Assembly: GCF_013408415.1 (NCBI RefSeq)
Contig: NZ_JACCAA010000001.1
Span: 2,542,001 to 2,606,000, forward strand
Length of the DNA: 64,000 bases
Direction of reading: 5' to 3'
Source: Nocardioides daedukensis
GTDB lineage: Bacteria; Actinomycetota; Actinomycetes; Propionibacteriales; Nocardioidaceae
Part shown: in pieces, positions 56,968 through 64,000 of the stretch
How positions within the stretch are numbered: the stretch's first letter is position 1
Layout of the letters: each line of letters opens with the position of its first letter
Notes under the pieces: generated by a model
What the model saw: the letters and a program-made list of their open reading frames with translations, nothing else
The model's database searches: none
What the model was told of the DNA's origin: nothing
Translations under genes and position numbers: made by a program

Positions 56968-58164
56968 TCAGGCCAGTGCGATCGTCGCCTCCAGCACGAA
57001 CTGCGGATCGGTGAGGCGCTCGCCATACAGCTCACGCAACCTGCCGACGCGGTAGCGCACGGTCTGCGGGTGTACGAAGAGCGCGGTCGCGATGTCGTCG
57101 CGGCGGCCCTGGTGGAGCAGCCAGGCGCGCAAGGTCTCGACCAGCTTCTCCACGGTGGAGGGACGCAGGCCGTCCAGCGGTGCCAGCACCTTCGCGCGCA
57201 GGTCGGCCAGCGTCTCCGGGTCGGCGGTGAGCACCAGCGGGACCAGGTGATCCGCGGCGTCGGAGGAGGCATCGGTCGCGGCCAGGCCCAGGTCGAGCGC
57301 CCGCTTCGCACGCACGTATGACGACTGCGCGGCCTCCCAGGGCAGCGTCGGGCCGATCATCGCCTCGCGGTCGCCGAGTGAGTCGAGCAGGCGCGTGCGA
57401 GCCAGCTCGGTGAGGTCCGCCGCCAGGATCGCGGTGAGGTCAGGACGATCCTCGAGCCCGGGCGCCTCGCCCCCGGCATACAGACTGCTCGCCGCCAGGT
57501 GCGGACGGACTCCGGACAGCGCCGACTCCGGGACGATGAGTGCGGTCAGTGACTCCGGCGGCTCCCACCCCGCCCGCTCGGACATGGTCGCCACGGTGTC
57601 CGGTCCGGATCCGTTGAGCAGGGCCACCGCGAGTCGCTCGAGATGCCGCTCGCGCACCCGGCCGGTGGTGGCGAGCTCGTCGGCGTGGCCGGAGACACTG
57701 ACGTCGGAGAGCTCGTCGATGTAGTCGAAGACCAGCTCCGCAAAGCGGCCGAGCTCTCCGGCGGAGAGGCCGGCCTCGACGGCGGCGGTGCTGAGGTCGT
57801 GCCAGGCGGTGCGGGCGCCGACCCGATAGGCGGCGGTCAGCGCGTCCATCGTCCGACCGCTGCGCGCCTCGCCGCGGCCCAGGGCATAGGCGGCCTGGAA
57901 GACCGACTCCACCCGGATGCCCTGGTCCTCCTCGACCGGTCCGTCGGTAGCCATCATGTCCAGGAAGCCACCCAGGGCCAGGGCCACCGCGTTCTCGATG
58001 TTGCGGCCCATCCGGCCGCGGAACGGCTCGGAATAGCTCGGCACCTCGCCGACGACTGCGACGACCACGCGCTCGGCGCACCCGGGCAACTCGGCACGCA
58101 TCGCCGCGATGACGTGGTCGGGGAGGCGGAGCCCGGCCAGTCGGCGGGCATCGCTCCTCGACAC
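56968..58164 (-). CDS. PucR/CdaR-type transcriptional regulator
   Basis: 398 residues from GTG 58164, which has GGAGG seven bases upstream; TTG 58197 would be an extension. The C-terminal LVETLRAWLLHQGRRDDIATALFVHPQTVRYRVGRLRELYG is the PucR HTH_30 domain; the middle is a GGDEF-like CdaR region; the N-terminus has a helical RsbRD/PucR sensor. It is divergent from the ferredoxin reductase/desaturase operon, with a 7-bp inverted repeat between them, so control of fatty-acid desaturation is likely. Confidence 0.88.
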   Translation of the reverse strand: MSRSDARRLAGLRLPDHVIAAMRAELPGCAERVVVAVVGEVPSYSEPFRGRMGRNIENAVALALGGFLDMMATDGPVEEDQGIRVESVFQAAYALGRGEARSGRTMDALTAAYRVGARTAWHDLSTAAVEAGLSAGELGRFAELVFDYIDELSDVSVSGHADELATTGRVRERHLERLAVALLNGSGPDTVATMSERAGWEPPESLTALIVPESALSGVRPHLAASSLYAGGEAPGLEDRPDLTAILAADLTELARTRLLDSLGDREAMIGPTLPWEAAQSSYVRAKRALDLGLAATDASSDAADHLVPLVLTADPETLADLRAKVLAPLDGLRPSTVEKLVETLRAWLLHQGRRDDIATALFVHPQTVRYRVGRLRELYGERLTDPQFVLEATIALA

Positions 58165-58222
58165 TGAACCTCCGCCAACTTCACTCTTCACGAACAAAAG
58201 AGTACTCCTGTTTCACGCACAA

Positions 58223-58250
58223 CGGGTCATGAATCATTCGCATTGACCCG
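58223..58250. promoter_or_regulatory. Inverted repeat between pucR and the desaturase operon
   Basis: CGGGTCA (58223-58229) and TGACCCG (58244-58250) are perfect arms around 14 bases, 13 bp before the ferredoxin reductase start. Probable site for the PucR regulator. Confidence 0.5.
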
Positions 58251-58263
58251 CCACTATGGAGTC

Positions 58264-59406
58264 ATGGCACTCCTCGAAGCATCTGGGCGCGGCTCCCGTC
58301 CGAGCAATCGCCTGGCGGACCGCGTGGTCCGGCTCGTCGAAGCGGCGACCACGCCGCTGCTGCCGGCCGACTACCTCGACCTGTTCGCCCCCTTGCGCAG
58401 TGGGGCGCCCCTTCGGGGTCGCATCGAGCAGGTCATCCCCGAGACCCGGGACGCGGCCACCATCGTGATCCGTCCCGGGGCGGACTGGGCCGGCCACGTG
58501 CCCGGGCAGTACATCCGCCTGGGCATCGACGTCGACGGTGTGCGCCAGTGGCGCGCCTACTCGCTGACGCACGGCCCCCGTGCCGACGGGTTCATCTCGA
58601 TCACGGTCAAGGCCGTGCCCGGTGGCGTCGTCTCCAACCACCTGGTCCACGAGGCCCAGCGCGGCACCCTGGTCCACCTCGAGCAGGCCACCGGCGACTT
58701 CGTCCTGCCCGACGACCTCGCGGGACGCAAGCTGCTCTTTCTCACCGCCGGCTCCGGGGTCACGCCGGTGATCGGCATGCTGCGCAACCTGTTCCCGGTC
58801 ACCGACACCGGCGTGCTCAAGCTGGAGCGCAGCGACGACCTCGACATCACCGTCGTCCACGTCGCCCCCAGCGAGCCGGACTCGATCTTCATCCAGAACC
58901 TGCGCGAGCTCGGCGAGGCCGACGCGATCAACCTGATCGCCCGCTACGACGACGAGCACGGGGTTCTCGCCGTCGACGACCTGGCCTCGCTGGTGCCCGA
59001 CCTGGCCGAGCGTACGACGTACGCCTGCGGCCCGGCGGGACTGCTGGACGCCCTCGGCGCCCACCACACCGAGCGCGGTCTGGAGCTGTTCACCGAGCAG
59101 TTCCGCCCGGTGACCATCGCTGCCGGCGAGGGCGGCACGGTGGTCCTGGAGAAGTCCGGCGTCGAGCTCGACCTCGACGGAGCGACCACCATCCTGGACG
59201 CGGCCGAACAGGCCGGCGTCCTGATGCCCAGCGGCTGCCGGATGGGCATCTGCATGGGCTGCGTGCTGCCGCTGCGCGAAGGGGCGGTGCGCGACCTGCG
59301 CAACGGGGAGATCACCACAGCGACCCCCGGCGAGACCAACACCGGCGGCGTCTCCATCCAGACCTGCATCAGCGCGGCCGCCGGGCCGTGCCACATCGAC
59401 CACTGA
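58264..59406 (+). CDS. Ferredoxin reductase with 2Fe-2S domain, desaturase electron donor
   Basis: 380 residues from ATG 58264. RAYSLTHGPRADGFISITVKAVPGGVVSNHLV is the FAD site, LFLTAGSGVTPVIGMLRNL the NADPH site, and CRMGICMGCVLPLREGAVRDL with a later IQTCIS the 2Fe-2S cluster. The layout matches mycobacterial Rv3230c, which passes electrons from NADPH to the DesA3 stearoyl-CoA desaturase. The desaturase gene follows 18 bp downstream. Confidence 0.93.
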   Translation: MALLEASGRGSRPSNRLADRVVRLVEAATTPLLPADYLDLFAPLRSGAPLRGRIEQVIPETRDAATIVIRPGADWAGHVPGQYIRLGIDVDGVRQWRAYSLTHGPRADGFISITVKAVPGGVVSNHLVHEAQRGTLVHLEQATGDFVLPDDLAGRKLLFLTAGSGVTPVIGMLRNLFPVTDTGVLKLERSDDLDITVVHVAPSEPDSIFIQNLRELGEADAINLIARYDDEHGVLAVDDLASLVPDLAERTTYACGPAGLLDALGAHHTERGLELFTEQFRPVTIAAGEGGTVVLEKSGVELDLDGATTILDAAEQAGVLMPSGCRMGICMGCVLPLREGAVRDLRNGEITTATPGETNTGGVSIQTCISAAAGPCHIDH

Positions 59407-59424
59407 TCCTGGGAGGACACCCAC

Positions 59425-60672
59425 ATGACCACGATCACCCGCAAGGAAACCAACCCGACCGCGCACCTCACCGAGGCCGACGTCGAGCAGGTCGGCATCG
59501 AGCTCGACGCGATCCGCCAGGACATCATCGACTCGCGGGGCGCCAAGGACGCGGCGTACATCCGCAAGGTCGTCGACGCCCAGCGCAAGCTCGAGCTCGG
59601 CTCGCGCGCCGTCCTGCTCGCCTCCGCGTTCCCGCCCGCCTGGATCGCCGGCACGATCGGCCTCTCGATCGCCAAGATCCTCGAGAACATGGAGATCGGA
59701 CACAACGTCATGCACGGCCAGTGGGACTGGATGCGTGACCCGAAGATCCACTCGACCACCTGGGAGTGGGACAACGCCTCCACCGCCGAGGGTTGGAAGC
59801 ACTCGCACAACCAGGTGCACCACACCTACACGAACATCGTCGGCAAGGACAACGACCTCGGCTACGGCATCATGCGCGTGGACGAGGACCAGAAGTGGTA
59901 CCCGATGTACCTCGGCCAGCCGCTGTGGAACTTCATCAACGCCTGCTTCTTCGAGTACGGCATCGCGGCCTACGACCTCGAGCTGGGCAAGAACCTGAAG
60001 GTGCCCAAGGCCAAGCGCAGCGAGGCCTTCAAGCGCAACGCGAAGAACACCCTTGCCAAGATCCGCCGCCAGGCCACCAAGGACTACGTCGTCCACCCGG
60101 CACTGTCGATCCCGACCGGCTCGTTCCTGCCGACCCTGGCCGCGAACTTCACCGCCAACCTGGTCCGCAACCTGTGGACCCACTCGGTGATCATGTGCGG
60201 TCACTTCCCCGAGGGCGTCGAGACGTTCGAGAAGAAGTCGATCCCCGCCAACGAGACCCGCGGCGAGTGGTACGTCCGTCAGATGCTCGGCTCGGCCAAC
60301 ATCTCCGGGTCCAAGCCGATGCACCTGATGACCGGCAACCTGAGCTTCCAGATCGAGCACCACCTGTTCCCGGACCTGCCGAGCAACCGCTACTCGGAGG
60401 TCGCACCCAAGGTGCAGGCGCTCTTCGAGAAGTACGACCTCAACTACCACTCGGCCTCCCTGCCCCGCCAGGTCGGCAGCGCATGGCACAAGATCGTCCG
60501 GCTCTCGCTGCCCAACGGCTGGCTCGAGCAGACCAACGTCAAGAACGCGCCCCAGCAGGCCGGCCTGCTCTGGAAGCTCGCCACCGGCGGCCCCAAGGTG
60601 CGTCGGGCGTACGACGCCGCGCAGCGTCGGGCGGAGAACCAGCGCAAGGCTGCCGCACTCACCGCTGCCTGA
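59425..60672 (+). CDS. Acyl-CoA desaturase (membrane fatty acid desaturase, DesA3-like)
   Basis: 415 residues. Three His boxes: GHNVMHGQWDW, HSHNQVHHTYTN and QIEHHLFPDLPSNRY, which bind the di-iron centre; hydrophobic segments lie between them. It introduces a delta-9 double bond into stearoyl-CoA using electrons from the adjacent reductase. A 28-bp-arm hairpin follows the stop. Confidence 0.93.
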   Translation: MTTITRKETNPTAHLTEADVEQVGIELDAIRQDIIDSRGAKDAAYIRKVVDAQRKLELGSRAVLLASAFPPAWIAGTIGLSIAKILENMEIGHNVMHGQWDWMRDPKIHSTTWEWDNASTAEGWKHSHNQVHHTYTNIVGKDNDLGYGIMRVDEDQKWYPMYLGQPLWNFINACFFEYGIAAYDLELGKNLKVPKAKRSEAFKRNAKNTLAKIRRQATKDYVVHPALSIPTGSFLPTLAANFTANLVRNLWTHSVIMCGHFPEGVETFEKKSIPANETRGEWYVRQMLGSANISGSKPMHLMTGNLSFQIEHHLFPDLPSNRYSEVAPKVQALFEKYDLNYHSASLPRQVGSAWHKIVRLSLPNGWLEQTNVKNAPQQAGLLWKLATGGPKVRRAYDAAQRRAENQRKAAALTAA

Positions 60673-60696
60673 GGTTTCGCACCCACGCCACACCAG

Positions 60697-60756
60697 CGCG
60701 CCGTTCGTGTCGCTTCGCACCCTGCCGACAGGGTGCAAAGCGACACGAACGGCGCG
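60697..60756. repeat. Very long near-perfect inverted repeat
   Basis: Arms 60697-60724 and 60729-60756 pair at 27 of 28 positions with a 4-base loop CCGA. It lies between the desaturase stop and the next gene. There is no T-tract, and the stem is longer than ordinary terminators, so it may be a REP/MITE-like element or a bidirectional terminator. Confidence 0.8.
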
Positions 60757-60778
60757 TTGCATGTGCCAGCATGTCGCC

Positions 60779-62425
60779 GTGCGCGCTCCCTCCCTGAGCC
60801 GGATCACTCCGCTCCTCATCCCCACTGCAGCTGTCCTGGCCGCCCTGGTGGTGATCTGGGCGATCGGGCCGCTCGGAATCGTGCTGGTCCTCGCGCCGCT
60901 GCTGGTCCCGCGGCTGCGGCACCGGATCCTGGGCGGGGCCCGGGACCTGGTCGGCTGGCGTTCCACCGGGACCGGAGTCGTAGTGGTGGCCGCCCTGGCC
61001 GGGCTGGTCCTGCTGCTCCCGGACGGCCTGCTCCCGATCCCGCCGGGCATCGGTGCGCTGACCACCCCGTCGTACGTCGGTCATCCGGCCACGGCACGTC
61101 CGATCAGCGGGGTGGAGCTGCCGCAGCACCCGTTCCTGGCTCGCAACGGTGCCAACAACATGCACAACGACGCGGGTGCGAGCGACGCATACACCTGGGC
61201 CGGGCCCCGCGGAAGCGAGCCCTCGGTGAAGACCGCTTGGTATGGCATCGAGGAGTGCGCGACGCTGGCCTTCGACCGGCACGAGCGGTTGATCGCGCTG
61301 TGCGGTGACGTGAACAGCGCCAACCTGCACATCATCGACCCGGACTCGATGCGCAAGCTGGACAGCTTCGCGCTTCCGGCGCGGCCCAAGGTCGAGGGGA
61401 CCAAGCCCTGGGAGAACCTGTGCGGCGGGGCCTACTTCTACCTGGACGCCCAGGACCGGGCCGTGGTCGCGACCAGTGACCGCCGGGTGCTCACCTTCAC
61501 CACGTCCGACTCCGATGGCGAGGCGCAGCTGGCCAAGGTCGAGACGCTGGACCTCTCCACCGAGATCCCCGACGGCGACTGCCTGATCGCGCTGCTGCCC
61601 GACTGGGACGGCCGGATCTGGTTCGAGTCCCAGGGCGGGCTGGTCGGGGTGTTCAGTCCGGACACCGGCCAGGTGCGGGTGCACGATCTCGGCGAGGAGC
61701 TGGTCAACTCGTTCTCCGTCGACGAGACCGGAGGCGTCTACATCGTCTCGGCCGAGGCGTTCTACCGCTTCGAGGCAGATCCCAAGGGCGCGCCCAGGGT
61801 GGCCTGGCGCACGACGTACGACCGCGGGGTCAAGCACAAGCCCGGCCAGCTCAGCCAGGGGTCGGGGACGACGCCGACCGTCGTGGACGAACGCCTGGTC
61901 GCGATCACCGACAACGCCGACGACCGGATGAACGTGGTCTTCCATGACCGCGAGACCGGCAAGGTCGTGTGCAAGGCACCGGTCTTCGAGAGCGGGCGCA
62001 GTGCGACCGAGAACTCCCTGGTCACCGTGGACGGTGGGGTGATCGTCGAGAACAACTACGGCTACACCGGCCCGCAGCGGGTGATGCTCGGCCGGGCGAG
62101 CGAGCCCGGCATCGCACGAGTGAACGTCAACGGCGACGACTGCGAGGTCGCCTGGACCAGTGACGTGGTCGCGCCGACCTCGGTGCCGAAGGTCTCCCTG
62201 GAGACCGGCCTGCTCTACGTCTATGCGAAGCGGCCGAACCTGTGGGGCGTGAACGCGTGGTACTTCACCGGGATCAACGCCCGCACCGGCAAGACCGTCT
62301 TCAGCGTCCGGACCGGGCTCGGCACCCTGTTCAACAACCACTATGCCGCGGTGACGATCGCCCCGGACGGCTCGGCGTTCATCGCGACCCTGGCCGGGAT
62401 GGTGCGGGTGCGCGACCGTTCCTGA
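60779..62425 (+). CDS. Membrane-anchored beta-propeller protein, function unknown
   Basis: 548 residues from GTG 60779; ATG 60761 in frame begins just beyond the hairpin and is an alternative. Two hydrophobic segments near the N-terminus (PLLIPTAAVLAALVVIWAIGP and TGVVVVAALAGLVLLLP) anchor it; the rest is repeated beta-sheet with LAFDRHERLIALCGD, LIALLPDWDGRIWFESQGG, TGGVYIVSAEAFYRFE and VTIAPDGSAFIATLAGM blades, a WD40/PQQ-like propeller outside the cell. No catalytic motif seen. Role unknown. Confidence 0.7.
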   Translation: MRAPSLSRITPLLIPTAAVLAALVVIWAIGPLGIVLVLAPLLVPRLRHRILGGARDLVGWRSTGTGVVVVAALAGLVLLLPDGLLPIPPGIGALTTPSYVGHPATARPISGVELPQHPFLARNGANNMHNDAGASDAYTWAGPRGSEPSVKTAWYGIEECATLAFDRHERLIALCGDVNSANLHIIDPDSMRKLDSFALPARPKVEGTKPWENLCGGAYFYLDAQDRAVVATSDRRVLTFTTSDSDGEAQLAKVETLDLSTEIPDGDCLIALLPDWDGRIWFESQGGLVGVFSPDTGQVRVHDLGEELVNSFSVDETGGVYIVSAEAFYRFEADPKGAPRVAWRTTYDRGVKHKPGQLSQGSGTTPTVVDERLVAITDNADDRMNVVFHDRETGKVVCKAPVFESGRSATENSLVTVDGGVIVENNYGYTGPQRVMLGRASEPGIARVNVNGDDCEVAWTSDVVAPTSVPKVSLETGLLYVYAKRPNLWGVNAWYFTGINARTGKTVFSVRTGLGTLFNNHYAAVTIAPDGSAFIATLAGMVRVRDRS

Positions 62426-62531
62426 GGGTTGGCGGGGCATCGACGGGGTTCTGTGACGGGCGCCACATGCCGACTGGCAGACTCACCGCAGGCACTCATC
62501 GCCCACGCCGCTCGCGAGCCAGGAGGAACCG

Positions 62532-64000
62532 ATGTACCCCGGAGTCCACGCAGCCAAGAACCCAGACAAGCCCGCGCTGATCAAGGCCGACACCGGTGAG
62601 GTGGTCACCTATGCGCAGCTCGAGGAGCGGTCGGTCCGACTGGCGCACGTGTTCCACGACGCGGGGCTGCGCAAGGGCGACAACGTGGCGTTGCTCAGCG
62701 AGAACAGCCTGCGCTACTACGACGTGTTCTGGGCGACGATGCGCAGCGGGCTCTTCCTGACGGCGGTCAACTTCCACCTCTCGCTCGAGGAGCAGCTCTA
62801 CATCCTGCGCGACTGCGGCGCGAAGGTGCTGATCGTCTCGGCCGAGCAGGCCGACGCTGCCCGGGCGATCCTCGAGGAGGTCCCGGACCTCGGCCTGAAG
62901 CTGGTCTTCGGCGGTGAGATCGAGGGGTACGACGACTTCGAGGCCGCCCTGGCCGGCGCCTCGGACGTGCCGTTCGAGGTGCAGCCTGCCGGCGCTGACA
63001 TGCTCTACTCGTCCGGGACCACCGGGCGTCCCAAGGCGATCCAGGTGGCGTTGCCCGACCGGCAGATCAGCGAGCCCGGCGACCTGATGGTGGCCGTCTT
63101 CGGCGGCATCTACGGCTTCGACGAGGACACCGTCTATCTCTCCCCGGCACCGCTCTACCACGCGGCCCCGTTGCGTTATGTCGGCATCGTCGGCGCGACC
63201 GGCGGCACCGCGGTGATCATGCCGCGCTTCGATCCCGAGCAGGCGTTGATCAACATCGAGAAGTTCAAGGTCACCCACAGTCAGTGGGTGCCGACGATGT
63301 TCGTCAGGCTGCTCAAGCTGCCCGACGCCGTCCGGGAGAAGTACGACGTCTCCAGCCTCAAGATCGCCATCCACGCGGCCGCGCCGTGCCCGATCGAGGT
63401 CAAGCAGCGGATGATCGCGTGGTGGGGCCCGATCCTGCAGGAGTACTACGCCGCGACCGAGGCTGCCGGTGTCACCCTGATCAACTCCCAGGAGTGGCTC
63501 GAGCGACCGGGCTCGGTCGGCAAGGGCGTCCTGGGCACCGTGCGGATCTGCGACGAGTCGGTCCCGGATCGTCCCGAGCTGCCCGTCGGCGAGACCGGCC
63601 TGGTCTACTTCGAGCGCGACGTGATGCCGTTCAGCTATCACAACGACCCGGAGAAGACCCGCGAGGCGCAGCACCCCGTGCACGACAACTGGGCGACCAC
63701 CGGGGACATCGGGCACCTCGACGAGGACGGCTTCCTCTACCTGACCGACCGCAAGGCGTTCATGATCATCTCCGGCGGGGTGAACATCTATCCGCAGGAG
63801 ACCGAGAACGCGATGACCCTGCACCCGAAGGTCCTCGACGTCGCCGTGATCGGCGTGCCCGACGAGGAGATGGGGGAGCGGGTGCACGCCGTCGTCCAGG
63901 TCGCCCCGGGGCACGAGGGCGGCCCGGCGCTGGCCGACGAGCTGACCGCCTACCTGCGTGAGCGCATCGCGACCTACAAGGTTCCGCGGTCGTTCGCCTT
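62532..64000 (+). CDS. Fatty-acyl-CoA synthetase (ANL superfamily), 3' end beyond window
   Basis: The frame runs from ATG 62532, behind AGGAGGA, to the window edge, so at least 489 residues are present and the C-terminus is missing. YSSGTTGRPKAI (about residue 158) is the AMP-binding P-loop, EYYAATEAAGVT the A5 motif, TTGDIGHLDEDGFLYLTDRKAFMIISGGVNIYPQE the A7/A8 hinge. It activates a fatty or aryl acid to the CoA ester. The substrate group cannot be set from sequence; FadD-type acyl-CoA ligases of actinobacteria are the nearest. Confidence 0.9.
   Translation, partial: MYPGVHAAKNPDKPALIKADTGEVVTYAQLEERSVRLAHVFHDAGLRKGDNVALLSENSLRYYDVFWATMRSGLFLTAVNFHLSLEEQLYILRDCGAKVLIVSAEQADAARAILEEVPDLGLKLVFGGEIEGYDDFEAALAGASDVPFEVQPAGADMLYSSGTTGRPKAIQVALPDRQISEPGDLMVAVFGGIYGFDEDTVYLSPAPLYHAAPLRYVGIVGATGGTAVIMPRFDPEQALINIEKFKVTHSQWVPTMFVRLLKLPDAVREKYDVSSLKIAIHAAAPCPIEVKQRMIAWWGPILQEYYAATEAAGVTLINSQEWLERPGSVGKGVLGTVRICDESVPDRPELPVGETGLVYFERDVMPFSYHNDPEKTREAQHPVHDNWATTGDIGHLDEDGFLYLTDRKAFMIISGGVNIYPQETENAMTLHPKVLDVAVIGVPDEEMGERVHAVVQVAPGHEGGPALADELTAYLRERIATYKVPRSFA

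Noticed and set aside
58234-61065. 943-codon minus-strand open frame over the reductase/desaturase operon
   Set aside because: It spans three plus-strand genes with intact motifs and its translation has no recognisable domain; typical high-GC shadow.

Overview
The window is a stretch of a very GC-rich actinobacterial chromosome. Gene content and codon use resemble the Nocardioides group (Nocardioidaceae): actinobacterial-type MenB, a deazaflavin (F420)-type oxidoreductase, a mycobacterial-style ferredoxin reductase/acyl desaturase pair, an ECF sigma factor with a SnoaL-like tail, PucR and PadR regulators, a DtxR/IdeR iron box and PhoP-type boxes. The genus is an inference; no rRNA or tRNA gene is visible. 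Both ends cut genes: recB at the left and an acyl-CoA synthetase at the right.

Layout. 1-7.9 kb: recB-recD, a lipoprotein, a NodB deacetylase, an acyl-CoA dehydrogenase overlapping a 2H phosphoesterase, an ACT protein and an F420-type oxidoreductase. 7.9-10.6 kb: menB, whose 3' end is followed by a 1.6 kb island bounded by an exact 18-bp direct repeat; it carries an Imm1-like immunity gene and a Phd/PIN toxin-antitoxin pair but no integrase. 10.6-16 kb: class II amidotransferase, sirtuin, a fused GNAT protein, YceI and an HSL-type esterase. 16.1-24.05 kb: a desferrioxamine-type hydroxamate siderophore operon on the minus strand (decarboxylase, N-monooxygenase, a fused acyltransferase-IucA/C synthetase, an Ntn acylase, a second acyltransferase) behind an iron box. 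24.1-32.4 kb: epoxide-hydrolase-like protein, DEAD helicase, a TetR/flavoprotein/SDR operon, a secreted SGNH hydrolase, a small gene with PhoP-type boxes, and azlC-azlD. 32.5-41.2 kb: aldehyde dehydrogenase, zwf, DUF2332, NmrA protein, MFS exporter, ECF sigma factor with partner, VOC protein. 41.2-45.9 kb: a divergent glycerolipid locus (TetR and GlpD versus an alkyl-DHAP synthase-like flavoprotein and a lipid kinase). 45.9-64 kb: EthD, DUF3592, pirin, GH1 glucosidase, dienoyl-CoA reductase, PadR, acyl-CoA racemase, an HTH/M23 pair, psd-pssA, PucR divergent from ferredoxin reductase and desaturase, a membrane beta-propeller protein and an acyl-CoA synthetase.

The most unusual signal is in the intergenic spaces. 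Three related families of short motifs (roughly CAACAA[C/G]TGC.G..TCG and CAACTGATG[GG/CT]TTGGGG) recur in clusters. Within a cluster units repeat about every 30-31 bp (families 1 and 3) or exactly 22 bp (family 2), close to whole turns of B-DNA, in mixed orientation and often mixing two variants. Most family 1 and family 3 clusters lie between convergent genes. Some units run into coding sequence (the end of padR, the end of the dienoyl-CoA reductase gene). Separate long hairpins without T-tracts occur at 36.4 and 60.7 kb.

Themes: lipid metabolism dominates (acyl-CoA dehydrogenase, dienoyl-CoA reductase, racemase, desaturase, acyl-CoA synthetase, ether-lipid-like locus, phosphatidylserine and phosphatidylethanolamine synthesis), together with iron acquisition and recombinational repair.
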